Shown piece after piece: positions 46,281 to 58,072 of a stretch of 64,000 nt of DNA. The notes under the pieces are model-generated. The model was given only the letters and a program-made list of their open reading frames with translations, was not told the origin of the DNA and did no database searches. How positions within the stretch are numbered: the first letter of the stretch is position 1; the number at the start of each line of letters is the position of its first letter. This DNA comes from Areca catechu. Its lineage: Eukaryota > Streptophyta > Magnoliopsida > Arecales > Arecaceae. A program made the position numbers and the translations under genes. The stretch lies in NCBI GenBank assembly GCA_021397845.1, contig JAHSVC010000034.1, positions 2,418,001 through 2,482,000 on the forward strand. Reading direction: 5' to 3'.

Positions 46281-47539
46281 ATTCGAATTAGGGTTCCGGA
46301 TTGGTTCAATTCAGGTTCTAATTGGATCTAATTAGATCCTAATTGAGTTTATAGGGATTATGGCTAACCCTATTAGCTAGCCATGTAACTAGGCTAGCCT
46401 CCCCACCCGCCCCTTTGCATTTTCATGCCAAAATGCCAAGAGTCCATGCGCTTATGGACTCTTGGTGCGCCATTTGGAGGAGTCCATGGGCGCATGGACT
46501 CTTGGCGCGCCCACTTAATTCTCCGATGAATTAAGTTGGGGCGGCTTCCTTTCTCACTATTAGCGCCTCACATGTGTCCCCTTGGATGGGAATCCAACGG
46601 TTGGGAAATTTTTGAGAAAGACAAAAGGCGCAGACTCTTCCCGGTTGCGCAAAATAACGTCTCTTCGAAGACCGAAACATCGCGACCTCCTTCTTCTGAA
46701 ATTTCATGACTTTTCTTTTAGGAAAAGCCGTGAGTTTTAATCTGGAAGGTCGTGAGAAGGAGGGAAGGGGCGTGAGAAAATGAGAAGGGCGTGAGATGGG
46801 TTTTTACAGAGAGGTGTGTGGGCACCTCTCTGAAATCTATTTAAGGGTTCAGGAAAAATCAGAACGGGTGATCTGAGATTTTTCTTCTTCCTCTCCAAAA
46901 GACTCCTTCCCTCTTTTCTTGTTTTACATTATTTCCTTTACAGAGGACTCCTCTGTCGAAACTCTGTTGCTGAACAAGAATAAAAGAGAAGGTCTCCGAC
47001 GGTAAAGAAAAGAAGGAGTTCTGATTTTATTTCCTTTCTTTCTTACATTAAGACATTCATGTCTTAATTTCTTCTCCAATTTAAGACAAGCCTAAATCCT
47101 CTTAGGACAAGGTCTTATCTCTAAGACAAGGGTGTCTTAGAGGGTCAAAGTCTTAGTGGAAGGAGGAGAAGAGATCAAAGAAAGGGAGGCAACCTCTTGT
47201 GTGGAAAAATTCCAGCCATAATCTGAGCAATTGAGTTCTAGGAAAAAGAACTCAATAGGAGGAACCATTGAAAAAAAGATAGTGTTTCTTGATCATTGCT
47301 CTGTGTGGATCACCATCGGAGGGCGGACACCTGGACGCCTGGTGAATTCAGTTAGCCCCTTCAACTTCAAGTTTGTTGGAATAAGCAATTACAGGTTGGT
47401 ACCCTAATCCTAATTTGCATAGATATGCTTGTTATATGTTCTAGTCTTATTTAAGGAGTTCCTGGTTTAGGATATTTTGATGTGAATTTAGTTTCATTTT
47501 TGAAATTACACTTCTGCTGCGTTGCACCGGAACCCTACA
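46220..47539 (+). repeat. Copia D 3' LTR, right part only (1320 bp)
   Basis: Matches 43543-44854 nearly throughout, ends GGAACCCTACA at 47539. The junction TCATCTTTGCAGGATAAC reads the same as the LTR position at 43545. Confidence 0.93.
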
Positions 47540-48261
47540 TTAATTGCTTATGTAAAGACATAACCTTCGCCGTTAGGAAGAGAACTTCTGTTCTAAAGAC
47601 TTTATGATCGACGACGGCCTTATATTTTTCTTCCTTAGCTACTGCTAGTTGCTTCCGAAGATCTTCTTGAAGGTTACTTGCTAGATCCCAACCTTTTTCA
47701 ATCTTGGAAATGTCGCTGACAAACTATATAAAAGGTTTTGAATATTGTTAGGATACGAGCAATTTGTCATAAAGAAAAGAAAGGAATATCATTTACCTTC
47801 ATGATTTTTGGGTAGATAGAAGATAAAGTTTTCTTCACTCCCTGTTTGATTGTCACCTCCCAATCTCTTCGAAGAATAGTGGATTGTAGTATGGTTTTTG
47901 CCAATTTGGGATTATTGATGCTTGTATCGGCAACTAGTACTTGAACAGATTTATCATCGGTTGGGTCAACTGATTCCCCCATGGGAGCTTTTCCCTTCTC
48001 CATTGGAATATGCTTAGCCGATGAATCTTGATCTGTTTCTTTAAAAATGGGAATAGAGGGATTCTGTTCTTCTTCATCAGATGAAGACGAGATATATTCA
48101 AGAACTGATAATTTGTTGGAGATGTTCCTTGACAAACGTCTTCTTCTTATGCATGACCTTTCTTCTCTGAATCGTACGGGTCCAACTTTTCTTTTTGACA
48201 TTTGATGCGATTTCTGACCACCTGGCTTCATCCTTTGAATACGATAAAGATTTCCTTTCAA
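47540..48261 (-). pseudogene. Element G antisense gene 2 (short type), 5' part
   Basis: ATG at 48261 (MKGNLYRIQRMKPGGQ). A basic region rich in Arg (ERSCIRRRRLSRN), an acidic Ser stretch (SSSSDEEEQ), then RDWEVTIKQGVKKTLSSIY, which has a partner in antisense gene 1 (PRDWEITKSQQIDDTIC). A probable intron follows near 47770, then a coiled coil interrupted by Copia D. It lacks the N-terminal transposon domain. Confidence 0.72.
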
Positions 48262-48341
48262 AAACTATGCCTTGAAACTAAGAGTTTCAAAAGAAAAACA
48301 CTTGGGATAAAGTTGGTTCAAAGCCTTGGGCCTAAGGCCTC

Positions 48342-48350
48342 TTTATATAG
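48342..48350 (-). promoter_or_regulatory. TATA box of G antisense gene 2
   Basis: Minus strand CTATATAAAG about 85 bp upstream of the ATG at 48261, in a context (plus CTCTTTATATAGAG) like that upstream of antisense gene 1. Confidence 0.6.
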
Positions 48351-48959
48351 AGAACGCCAATGGTCATGATTCATGATCCGAGTTTCAAGATACCGGGAGA
48401 TGTCGACATATTTCAGATTTTGATTTGGTGGGAATTCTTGCATTGTTTCTGATCCTCAGAAAGTCCTTTATACGGTATACATATAAAGGCATATGATTGA
48501 ATTTCAAATTTTATGCGCCCTTTAGGTTCTAACCAATACGTTTATACGCCCTCAACTGTACTTCTGACAAAAGATTACATCTAGCGAAGTTGGTATGATC
48601 ACCTACCTGTTTGAAAAGTTTCTTTTTATGAAAGTTAAGAGTTTGACAATTTAGAAATTATTTCTGTAAATATTTGAGATGTGCTAAGTTTTTTCTTAGG
48701 AAAGTTAAAAACATGTCATTCGATCGAATTGTTCCATTAGAAGCTATTATTTTGATAAACTTATTTGAGATTAGTTCTTTTGAATTTCTTTGGAGGTTTA
48801 CTCATTTGATCCGATTGTTTTACACTTAGAAATTCTTCATTCATGAAAAAAGAATTTTTCATGATCCGACAAACATTAAAAAGAAAGATTTTTCATTAAA
48901 AAGCAAGGTAAGTTTTACATCATAAATCTATTACATTTACTCCAATAGAGCTTTCTTCT

Positions 48960-51072
48960 ATTTCATTTTGACTTACAAAGGAACTGGTAAAATTTCTTCC
49001 AGAATTGAGAAGCTAGTACCGGTCCTTCGGTCTGATCTCCAACTAATTGTTCAGTTTGATCTCCGATTATTCTTTTCACTTGATCAGTAACTGGTTCTTC
49101 CATTTGATTTTCTTCATCTGAGCTTTCTTCATCGGAATCCTCCTTCATCGGAATCTTCTTCTATTTTTGTAGTGTCAAGATCTGGATAAAACTTTTTCAC
49201 TTTTTTCAAGCAGTCGGCGAGGCCAGGTTATAACTTTCAACTCCTGCCTCATAGAGTTTGTTATCAAAAGCTTTTGATTGAATATATTTTTTGACTGCCC
49301 CATTGATAGCCTCCTTAACGGCTTGTTCAATTCTTTTGGTTGCTGTTAAAACCCTTTCTTCAGCCGTAAGACCTTCTTCTCGGCCATTGCGATTTTCTCT
49401 TCAGCTCTTTCCAGTTTATGGGACATCGAGCGGATCTTTTTATTTTTCTTCTTTAATTTTGACTCCATGTCATTCATTTTTGATCTTGTCTCTTTTAGTT
49501 ATACCTCTAATGCCAAAGTTTTGATCATCGCTTCTTCCAATTTCTTCTCCATAGAAGTTTTAGTTCTTCGTCAACTTCTTCTCTGCTTTTGCCATGTTTA
49601 CTTCATTGCTCATGGCTTTGCGAAATTGATCGAAGTTTTTAAACTTTCATCCATGATGCTGATTCCATGGATGAGCTATTATTCCATATTATGTGTTGGT
49701 CAGATTTGATAAGAATGAAAAGGATGATCAGATTTCTACTTAAAATATAAGTATAGTTCATACCTTCAATAACGCGGGTGAAGCAGCAAATTGTGTCATC
49801 AATCTGTTGGGACTTAGTTATTTCCCAGTCCCTTGGAATTATTATGGATTTCAGAAGCCGACGAGCCAACATTGGATCAGTCAGACCCGAGTCATCGGCA
49901 TATACGAAGAAATCAGCTGAAATATTTGTGGCTGGGATTCTTTCTTCTTCTTCCCTCATCGGAGCTTTGCTCTTATCCAGTTGATCAGTAGGGCAAGATA
50001 GTGGGTCGTCTCTTGGAATATTTGTCGTTTATCTTTGCATTGGTGGTTGAAGAGATGTTGATAGAGGGACTTCATCGTCCTCTGACACACTGGCTATCAA
50101 AATCGGAGAATCAAGTCCTGCTACTATTGATGAAGCTGTTGGATTAATCAGAGTTTTCTTCTTCAGTTTTTTGATCTTCCTCTCTTCTTGAATAGAAAAA
50201 GTGGCTTCCGCCTTTCTTTTCTTCGAAAGCTTCTGAAGCTTCCAAACGTCTACCATGACTGATGTGTCTACAATACATAAGAGGTCAGAAATTAAAACAG
50301 ATTGATTAGAAGAAATGATAAAGTAATATCAGTGATAAAAATATCTAAAGAGAGTTTAGGCTGTTTCTACTGAAAAGAGCCCTCTTTCGTCAAGGAGTTC
50401 TTTAATCAGAGGAAATTCCATCCCAGTAAGCTTCTCGTAATCTTCTTGATCAGAAGCCAGAATTTTTTTGTCGTCATTGGGAGTTAGTCGGGGTTCCCTA
50501 TGGCTAGTGGTAAAGTTCCAGGGAATTTTGGAGATGATGTAAAAGAAACTGGGTTCCAGCCATGAATGGCCGAAGGAAGCCCCAGATAAATTTCTGACCA
50601 TGTTGTGGGTTGATTACCCACCATCCATGGCCATGAAAATCTCGTTCAGTACGAATAAGAAAGTAAAAAGAGAGATTTTTGGAGTTATATCCGCATCCTT
50701 GCAAAATTAAGAATGCACAGATAATCCGAATACTATTAGGAGTTAGTTGAGATGGTAGTACCCGATATAATTTGAAGATCGTAAGAAAGAAAGGATGGAT
50801 CGAAAATCTAAGAGCAGCCCTTAGATGTTCTTCGTATATGGTTATGCCATTAGGAGGAGGTCGATCTATTTGATCTTTAGAAAGAGGAAGGATTACAGCA
50901 TACTCATCAAAATATTATAATGCTATTTTAATGCTAAAATTCTATGTTCGGACAAAGAAGACCTAATATCTCCTATTTTCATTTGTTCAGTTTGGTTTTT
51001 CTGCTGTTGGGAAATGGATTCTTCGGGTTTCTCAAGATTTTCTATATGACTGATCTCTAAGATCCTAGCCAT
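48960..51072 (-). pseudogene. Element G antisense gene 1 (long type)
   Basis: ATG at 51072 (MARILEISHIENLEKPEE). The N-terminal gypsy-type transposon domain follows with breaks: ERDFHGHGWWVINPQ (about 50630) and PRLTPNDDKKILASDQEDY. A probable intron ends with TATTGTAG just before the exon MVDVWKLQKLSKKRKAE (about 50256). Next come a basic segment, PRDWEITKSQQ, and another probable intron from 49763 (donor GAAG|GTATGA). A coiled coil leads to the C-terminal signature SKAFDNKLYEAGVESYNL and DCLKKVKKFYPDLDTTKI at about 49280-49170. Frameshifts and stops are present. The family function is unknown. Confidence 0.78.
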
Positions 51073-51207
51073 GATGAAGAAAAAATAAGGAAGATTAACT
51101 TAAACAAAGAAGAAAAGGAATGAGAGGCCGACCTGTAAAATGTTCTTTTGCTCCTAAAGTGAAGAAGTAGAAATGGTGAAAAACCTATTTTTCTGAGAAG
51201 GGTGGTG

Positions 51208-51215
51208 TTTATATA
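51208..51215 (-). promoter_or_regulatory. TATA box of G antisense gene 1
   Basis: Minus strand TATATAAA, about 135 bp upstream of the ATG at 51072, outside the LTR. Confidence 0.6.
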
Positions 51216-51562
51216 GTGCTCCTCAATGGTTCAAGATTTCTTTTTGAATAGAGGGATTGAACTAGATCTGGCCACCTGTCCTCAAATATTTGATAATATC
51301 GAGTTTCTCGAAGGATCGAAATAACTTTTTATGATCCGATGGTGATGATATGTTGATAGGATGGATGCCTTATCTTTGCGAAGAAATGTCGACTTTCTCG
51401 GATTTTGAGAAATCATAATGATAAGGGGAAGATACAGCTGTTCATTTTTATAACCACCTCCCAATTAGATTTTGACACGTCATACAGGCATGCTGTCCCA
51501 AAATAGAAGCTTCTGACAATTTCTAATTTTCATTTAATGAACTCAAAAACTGGGAGGACTAG

Positions 51563-52263
51563 TGGGGATATGGTGAAATTGATCAATGCCCAATAGGCAT
51601 AATATGATCAAAGCCCAAATATGATTGTTGGGATGCGACGAAATTGGTCTGTTCATACTGATCTATTGAGGACCTGAAGTTGAAATTTATCGATCAACGC
51701 TTGAAAGGCATAATATGATCAATGCCTCTTCCTAGAGGAGCCGATCAATCATGGAGGAGCCGATCAACCATGGACGAGCCGATCAATTATGAAGAGTTGA
51801 TCAACTATGGGTGAAAGGACTGACCAACTATAGATAAAGGCCTGATCAACTATGGATAAAGAACTGATCAACTATGGATGAAGAACTGATCAACTATGGA
51901 TGAAAGGCTGATCAGCTATGGATGATGGCTGATCAATTGTGGATGACCTTCGATGCACGTGCTTATAATCCTGGATTAACCTTTAACAGCTAGATGCCAG
52001 CTGTAAGCGGTTAAGTTTATGACCTATAATATCCTCACATATGATGTTGAGGGGGGTCTTGACTTCAGCTATTCGTTCTTTTTCCTGACCACCTTCTACT
52101 TAGCCTTCCTTCAGAATTTATCTGTTCCTGTCCAGATGCCATTAACGAGCTTGGGAGCTGCTTTGAACTTCATATCCTCCGAGAAGATGGCGAGGAGCTA
52201 GATCAAATCAGCTCTATTGATTCTTTATTCTTTTAAGCTTGTTGTAATTTTGTTTGGACACAC
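51563..52263 (+). repeat. Element G 3' LTR (about 701 bp)
   Basis: Starts TGGGGATATGG after a purine-rich GGGAGGACTAG, and ends near GGACACAC. Contains the GATCAACTATGG array at 51735-51940. Confidence 0.92.
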
Positions 52264-52268
52264 CAACC

Positions 52269-52891
52269 TTTCTTTGTTGGAGAAAAGTGCTCGCGAGTCC
52301 ATCGGCTATGGTGAAGGCCTTCGAAGCTGGGTGGCTTCAGCCATAGCTGAAAAGGATGCCGCCGAGAAACTTCGGGCTGCTGCAGAAGAAGAAAGGGATA
52401 TGGTCGTCACCTCTAATGATGTCTTGAAGAGATAGATGAGCGCCATTCAAGCATAGGCGACCGAGGTGGCGATCATTGCACAGGAGAGAAGGAAGAAGAT
52501 TGCCTCTCTTGAACTATTGCTAAGGGAGGTGCTATGAGATGCTGAGGAGTCAAAGTCCCGTCTGGCCGAATCGAAGAGGAGGGTTGAGGAACTAGAGACA
52601 AACTTTTCAGCAGTCGTCCAAAGGGCTGCACAGGCCAAAGAGAGGTCTTCCAGGGCTGTTGAAGCTTACAAGGCTTCCCAGGCTTTTAGAGACGAGACAA
52701 GCAAGGCGGTGTTGGAAGGATATTCCTCAGGTTATGCCAATTATCTAGGTAAATTTAAGAAAATTTACCCTGGCATGGACTTCTCCTTACCCACCATTCC
52801 GGAGAATGAATCTGTAGCCTCGAGGGCCCAGCTTGGGGAAGCATTGATCCTTACTCCTATTTCGACTGCCAGAGAGGCTGATAAGATGTAA
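52269..52891 (+). pseudogene. Element F antisense gene 2, 3' part
   Basis: Resumes after G with FVGEKCARES-like sequence and a long coiled coil (RSWVASAIAEKDAAEKLRAA, then RAAQAKERSSRAVEAYKA). The C-terminal signature YKASQAFRDETSKAVLEGYS and a PGMDF motif are at about 52665-52790. Stops at about 52434 and 52455 and in the following stretch. Ends TAA at 52889-52891. Confidence 0.75.
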
Positions 52892-53582
52892 TTTTATTGT
52901 AATTTCTTCTTTTGGATGTAGTTTTTCATCCTTGAAATAAAAAACTTTGATTTTTTGAATTGGTTCCTTTCAGTTTGATCCTTTCTGGTTGATGGGTGAG
53001 CCGAAAGCTATTTGATTTGAGGTCGGCATTGAAGATGAATTCCGAAGTAAAATCAGAATGCTGATGCCGGTGATCGACTATGATTGAGTCGGGCTAACAT
53101 CAATTACCCACTATAATTACTCCTTTCATCCAGGAACAGACATGACAGACAGGTGTCACTTTCCTGTTAACCATTGATTGAGGAACATTGAGCATGATTC
53201 TCGTTGCCCACGTCGAGTGTACAGACATTCGAATGGTCGCATCCCCGTGTGCCCCGGGTGCCGCCATATCCTCCCTTTCCAAGGGGGCTATTAATGCCAT
53301 CACCATACGATGAATACCATTCTATATCCGAAGCGCCAACGGTTGCCATCCCCGAGAGTAGTTATTGGTGATCATACCATTTCCAGGCGGTCACCTGGGT
53401 TTTAAGGCATCTTCTCGACATGTGGCATTCTTTGGTGCACCTGGAAAAGGCATGGAGCACGTTTCCCTATGGTCGTTCATGGGTACAAGATCCTTTTAAA
53501 TAGGACCTTGTCTTTCCCTATCATAGGCCATCGAAATTTCAGAATCTCATTTTGGAAATTGCCCTTCCTTCTCCAGCATACT

Positions 53583-54110
53583 ATGAAGTTCTGCATCTCC
53601 GAACTTAAGAAGGCGGCGATGAGAGAGAGAGCCTCCGAGGCGCTATCCGAGGGCGAGCCTAGTTCTAATGCCCCACAAAGAGCGACAATGATGACCCGTA
53701 GGGGGTCATTTCTCACCTAGAGAGGAAAATCCGGGTCTTGGAGGCCCGCCTGGTGGAGGCCGAGGCACGAGTCAAAGTTGCCGCTGCAAAGGTGGAGTCC
53801 AGGAAGAAATTGGCGGAGGCCATCTCGGACTTCATGGCTTCTCCCGCCTACAAGGATGAAGTTATAAAGGCAGTATTGGATTTGTACCACCGGGGTTTCG
53901 GGAGTATCGAACAAGGCTTTCAAGTTCTTCAATTTGAAAGGCTTGGGAAACATTAGGCCTTCCATCCCCTTCCATGGTCACGAGTTTGATTCTGACTTCG
54001 AAGAAGAATCGGAGTCTGACTCTGAGGGGAATGCCGGAGCCTCTCCATCCTCCTTCCAAGGCTTTGATGCCTCCTATCGGCATGGGAAAGGGCCGGCTGG
54101 CGATCTTTAG
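53583..54110 (+). pseudogene. Element F antisense gene 3 (short type)
   Basis: ATG at 53583 (MKFCISELKKAAMRERA), a short acidic Ser-rich segment, a stop and frameshift at about 53720, a coiled coil (LEARLVEAEARVKVAAAKVE), and the C-terminal signature FMASPAYKDEVIKAVLDLYH (about 53830). It then becomes acidic (EFDSDFEEES). A TATA-like TTTTAAATAGG is at 53503-53513. It is the third related gene in this element. Confidence 0.72.
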
Positions 54111-54379
54111 ATCCACTTTCCTTTTATCTGCAATGCCCCTTGCTTTCTTTTCCTCTTTCCCTTTCTCTTTTTTTTTTTGTAAAAATTCAAAATGAAATGA
54201 AGTGTTCCAACTTCTTCCATACTTCTATGATTTGTCATACTGTTGAATGCAAACCTTATGACATGTCAAAGATGTAAATTTCTCAGAATATTTGGATCTG
54301 TAGAAGGAGTGAGATCGGTTGGGCCATCTCATCAAGTGTTTACTATTGACAGGATAAGTGATATGTATTCACTTCAGCA

Positions 54380-54620
54380 CATTTTTCGGATTTACTATAG
54401 GGTAGGGCATCTAGGCCATCCCTGTGCATTCCTGTTATGATGAGGTAGGCTGTTCAGGCCTGTCTCGGCGCGTCTTCGGATATTTCGTAGGGTAGGCTAT
54501 AAAACCATCCCTACGCCTTCTTTGATATAAGGTAAGCTGATTAGGCCCGCCCTGGCACGTCTTCAAATTTACCGTAGGGTAGGTTACATAAACCGTCCCT
54601 GTGCCTTTGATCATTTTGGC
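54380..54620 (-). repeat. About 88-bp tandem repeat after integrase of F
   Basis: Two to three worn units; GGTAGGCTGTTCAGGCC (54443) recurs as GGTAAGCTGATTAGGCC (54531). Each contains GTAGGG...CCCTAC, able to form a hairpin. Same place as the unrelated 94-bp array of G. Confidence 0.75.
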
Positions 54621-54795
54621 AGCCTGATTGGACCGTCTGTTGCGCTCGTTGGCATACCGATAAGGTGAGTAGATCAGACTCTCCTTTGCATCATTGGTCG
54701 ATTCCTTAGATCGGGCCATTCATACTGTTGTCATCCAGTTGGTGCAACGGGTCATTCAAAGCTGAACATATTTGCACAAAGAGTTTGGGGTATGT

Positions 54796-56100
54796 TTATT
54801 GATAGTACTTGCGAAGCTTTTATACATTCCATGGTCGAGACAGAATTTTACCTCCAAGGTTTTGAGTCGATACATTCCCGGACATATGACTTCTTCAACT
54901 TGATATGGCCCTTCTCAATTGGGAGAAAGTTTGCCCTACTCAATCGACCTGGACATTTCAGCTCTTTGCAGCACCATGTCCCCCATGCAGAAAATCTATT
55001 CTTTTACTCTGGAGTTGTAATATTTGGCGACCTTTTATTGGTATGTCACCATTTTCATTTGGGCCTGGAGCCTGGTACTCGGTAGTAGATCCAGGTCAAC
55101 TCTTCTACGATCAGAGTTTTCAGGCTCTTCGTATCTGTTGATCCTCGGAGATTGGAGGGAGACTTCGATAGGGAGAACAGCTTCGGTACCGTACGCCAGG
55201 TTGAACGGTGATTCGCCAATAGCGATTCTCAAGGTTGTCCTGTATGCCCAGAGAATGGAGGTCAGCTCTTCGGCCCAGAATCCCTTGGCAGTGTTCAATC
55301 TTGTCTTCAGGCCATGGAGGATAGTCCGATTAGTTACTTCGACTTCTCCATTAGACTGCGGGTGGGCGACGAAAGTTAGCCTATGTTGTACATGGTACCG
55401 AGCGCAGAAATCTTTGAACTTCGGATTGTCGAATTGTCTCCCGTTGTCGGTGATAATTGTATGTGGAATTCCAAACAGAATATGATGGAATTCCTGACAA
55501 AGCCCTCGACCTTGCCCTTCGTGATGTGAGCCAATGGTTCAGCTTCGACCCATTTGGTGAAATAGTCGATTACCACGAGGAGGAACTTTCTCTGCCCGGA
55601 TACCGGTGGAATGGGCCAAGGATGTCCATTCCCCATTGGGCGAAGGGCCAAGGCGCTGTCAGTTGGGTCAAATGACTCGCTGGTTGCCTCTGTATGTTGG
55701 CATACCTTTGGCATTGATCACATTTCCACACGAAGCCAGCTGAATCCTTTTGAATGGAGGGCCAATAGTATCCCTGGCATATAATTTATATGCCAAGGAT
55801 CTACCTCCCATATGATCTCCGCATATCCCTTCATGGACCTCCCTCAAGGCGTAGTCAGCATCTGACGGTCCCAAGAATTTCAGCAGAGGCTGAGAAAATG
55901 ACTTCTTATAGAGAGTTCCATCTAGGATGACATATTGGGATGCCATCCAGTGGATCTTTTTGGCCTCTGCCTTATCTTTCGGTAACATGCCCTCGTTTAA
56001 AAACTTGATGATGGGATCCATCCAGCTTGGTTCGGTCTATTCAATCTGGTGCACCTCCACAGCTCCTTCGCTAGGCTTGGGGCTTCAAGGTGTTTAACAA
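54796..56100 (-). pseudogene. Element F integrase, frameshifted
   Basis: Zinc finger part at 56021-55740 (YALREVHEGICGDHMGGRS), core at 55660-55430 (GNGHPW, VVIDYFTKWVEAEPLAHITK), C-terminal part at 55298-55035 (AEELTSILWAYRTT, SPFNLAYGTEAVLPIEVS). The last residues LRKYYQ end at TAA, 54796, matching LRKYHQ of G. Frames change repeatedly, and the catalytic Asp segments are damaged. Confidence 0.88.
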
Positions 56101-57760
56101 AGGGGAGACCAAGGGATCGAGGTTGTGGTAGCAAGTCAAGGATAATGAACTTGCCCAGGAGTTCTCCGATAGAGGAATCATGAATGATTCTGGAAGAACC
56201 CAGTTGAGAAGAAAGGGATATGTACTTTTTCTAGGTACTGCACCATGGTAGGATCTCTGGCTTTATATTCTACTTTAACCTGGTTTACCATCAACTGGAG
56301 TCCGAAAAAGCCTGGAGTCTCTGAACTCCCAAACTCTTGGACGATTCAAAGTCCTGCAAGCATGCTTCGTATCTGGCCTAGTTATTCGAAGCACGGAAGG
56401 AGATAGAAGAGTGTATTCATTTCATGTGGCCGCTACGGTTTTTAGCAGTATGAGACTGGCTCCACACCTGATGGAGTTGAAGTTCCGTCCACGTGGAGCA
56501 CCAAAACAGACTCCGTGTCCTTCAAGATTTCTTCTTCTGCTGGAGGTGCTTCATCTTCGGCTTCCAGTACACTACAGCAGGAAATCTAACACCCAGCAAT
56601 CCTGGCACCTTCATAGCGGATCGGCCGTGTTGGAAGCACTAATGTCAACCTCTTAGTTTCAACAGCCCACTTGGCTATCCTTCCTGAAGTATCGGGGCAC
56701 CGGAGGATGGCCTTAAGAGGCTAATCAGTCAGGACCACTGGGCGTGGAGTAAGGCCGTAGTCGCTTTACCGTAATTATTAAAGAGTAGATCCGCTTCTAC
56801 ATTTTTTAATACATCGTTTTAGCATCATGCAACACTTTGTGATGTAGTAGATTGGCTTATGGGTCGTCTTCTTCTCTTTGGATGAGGTCCGACTGAGGCT
56901 TCGTTCGAAGCGAAAAGGTATAAGTAAAGCACCTCCCCCTCTTAAGGTTTAGAAAGTAGAGGTGGGGTCTCTAAGTACTTCAACTCTTTAAAGGCAGTAC
57001 GGCAGTCTTCGGTCCACTCGAAACCCCGAGACTATCGAAGTACCTTGAAGAAGAGAAGGCATTTCTCGGCCGACCGAGACATGAACCTGCTTAAGGAAGC
57101 AATCCTCCCTGTCAGCTGTTAAACTCCTTCTTATAGGACGGATGCCTCATGTCTTTGAGGGCCTAGATTTTCTCAGGATTTGCCTCAATCCCTTGCTTGG
57201 TGACGAGGAAACCCAAAACTTTCTCGAAGTAACCCCAAAGGCGCACTTCGTCGAGTTTATCTTCATGCGATGATGCTGCAGAGCGCTAAATGATTCCTCT
57301 AGGTCCGTGATGTGATCTCTTTTAAGGAGGCTCTTGACGATCATGTCATCAATATAGGCCTGTTTCTGCCCAACTATTCCTTGAAACACCTTGTTAATTA
57401 ACTGAAATGTCACCCCAGCATTCTTGAGCCTGAATAGCATCATTTTGTAGCAATACAGACCTTTGTCGGTGATTAGGCTATCTTTTCCCATCTTGGGGAT
57501 CCATTCGGATTGATTATATCCGGAGAAAGCATCCATGAAGCTTAACAGTTGATGGCCGGCGGTGGCATCGACCAATTGGTCCACCTTTGGAAGAGGAAAG
57601 CTGTCTTTTGGACAAGCCTTATTGAGATCCGTGTAGTCAATGCAGCAGCCTCCACTTGCCATTAGCTTTCTTTTACCATTACCCATTGGCAACCATTCGA
57701 GGTAATGGGCTTCCCAGATGACCCTGCCTTGAGGAGCTGACCACTTCTTCATCTATTGTT
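56100..57760 (-). pseudogene. Element F reverse transcriptase, RNase H and second RNase H
   Basis: RT at 57752-57147 with CIDYTDLNKACPKDSFPLPK, FMDAFSGYNQ and the catalytic YIDDMIV. RNase H traces (CPDTSGRIAKWAV at about 56690) and the Tat second RNase H (VLHVDGTSTPSG at about 56500) follow with many stops. Same domain order as G, so F is also Tat. Confidence 0.88.
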
Positions 57761-58072
57761 TCGTCTTTCGGGGGAAAAGCTCCTCTTCTTTTGCTAGACT
57801 GGCTTTATATTCAGGAGCAACTTCTAGCCGATGAGTGATCACTTCGACTGGAATCCCTGTCAAGTTCGAAGCCGACCAGGCGAAGATATCAGTATTATTT
57901 CTGAGAAAATATATCAGCTTCATTCTGGTTTTCTCATCACAGCATACTTCCGATCTGCAACGACCCTAGTGGGGTCCTCTTCAGTCAAGGACACTGAAAT
58001 AGTTCTCTCCCTGGGTTCACCAGAATCTACGGTTGATTCTCTTGGATCTAACTGATCCCAGTTGTAGGATCA

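Larger units (their letters stand above)
42434..47539 (+). mobile_element. Copia D, internally deleted, nested in G
   Basis: TTAAT at 42429-42433 and 47540-47544 is a perfect 5-bp duplication. The 5' LTR is complete (42434-44854), then PBS, leader and the first 200 bp of gag. The gag then runs straight into the middle of the 3' LTR at about 46220. The rest of gag, pol and the first half of the 3' LTR are deleted. Confidence 0.95.
35090..52263 (+). mobile_element. Tat-type Gypsy element G, nested in F, carrying Copia D
   Basis: LTRs 35090-35798 and 51563-52263 match closely. Flanks CAACT (35085-35089) and CAACC (52264-52268) are a target-site duplication with one mismatch. The two sides of F antisense gene 2 rejoin across it. 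Plus-strand gag, protease, RT, RNase H, second RNase H and integrase are followed by tandem repeats and two antisense genes. It decays less than F but has stops throughout. Confidence 0.93.

Noticed and set aside
53477..53965. Minus-strand frames opposite F antisense gene 3
   Set aside because: They are shadows of the plus-strand coiled-coil coding sequence; F integrase already ends at 54796.
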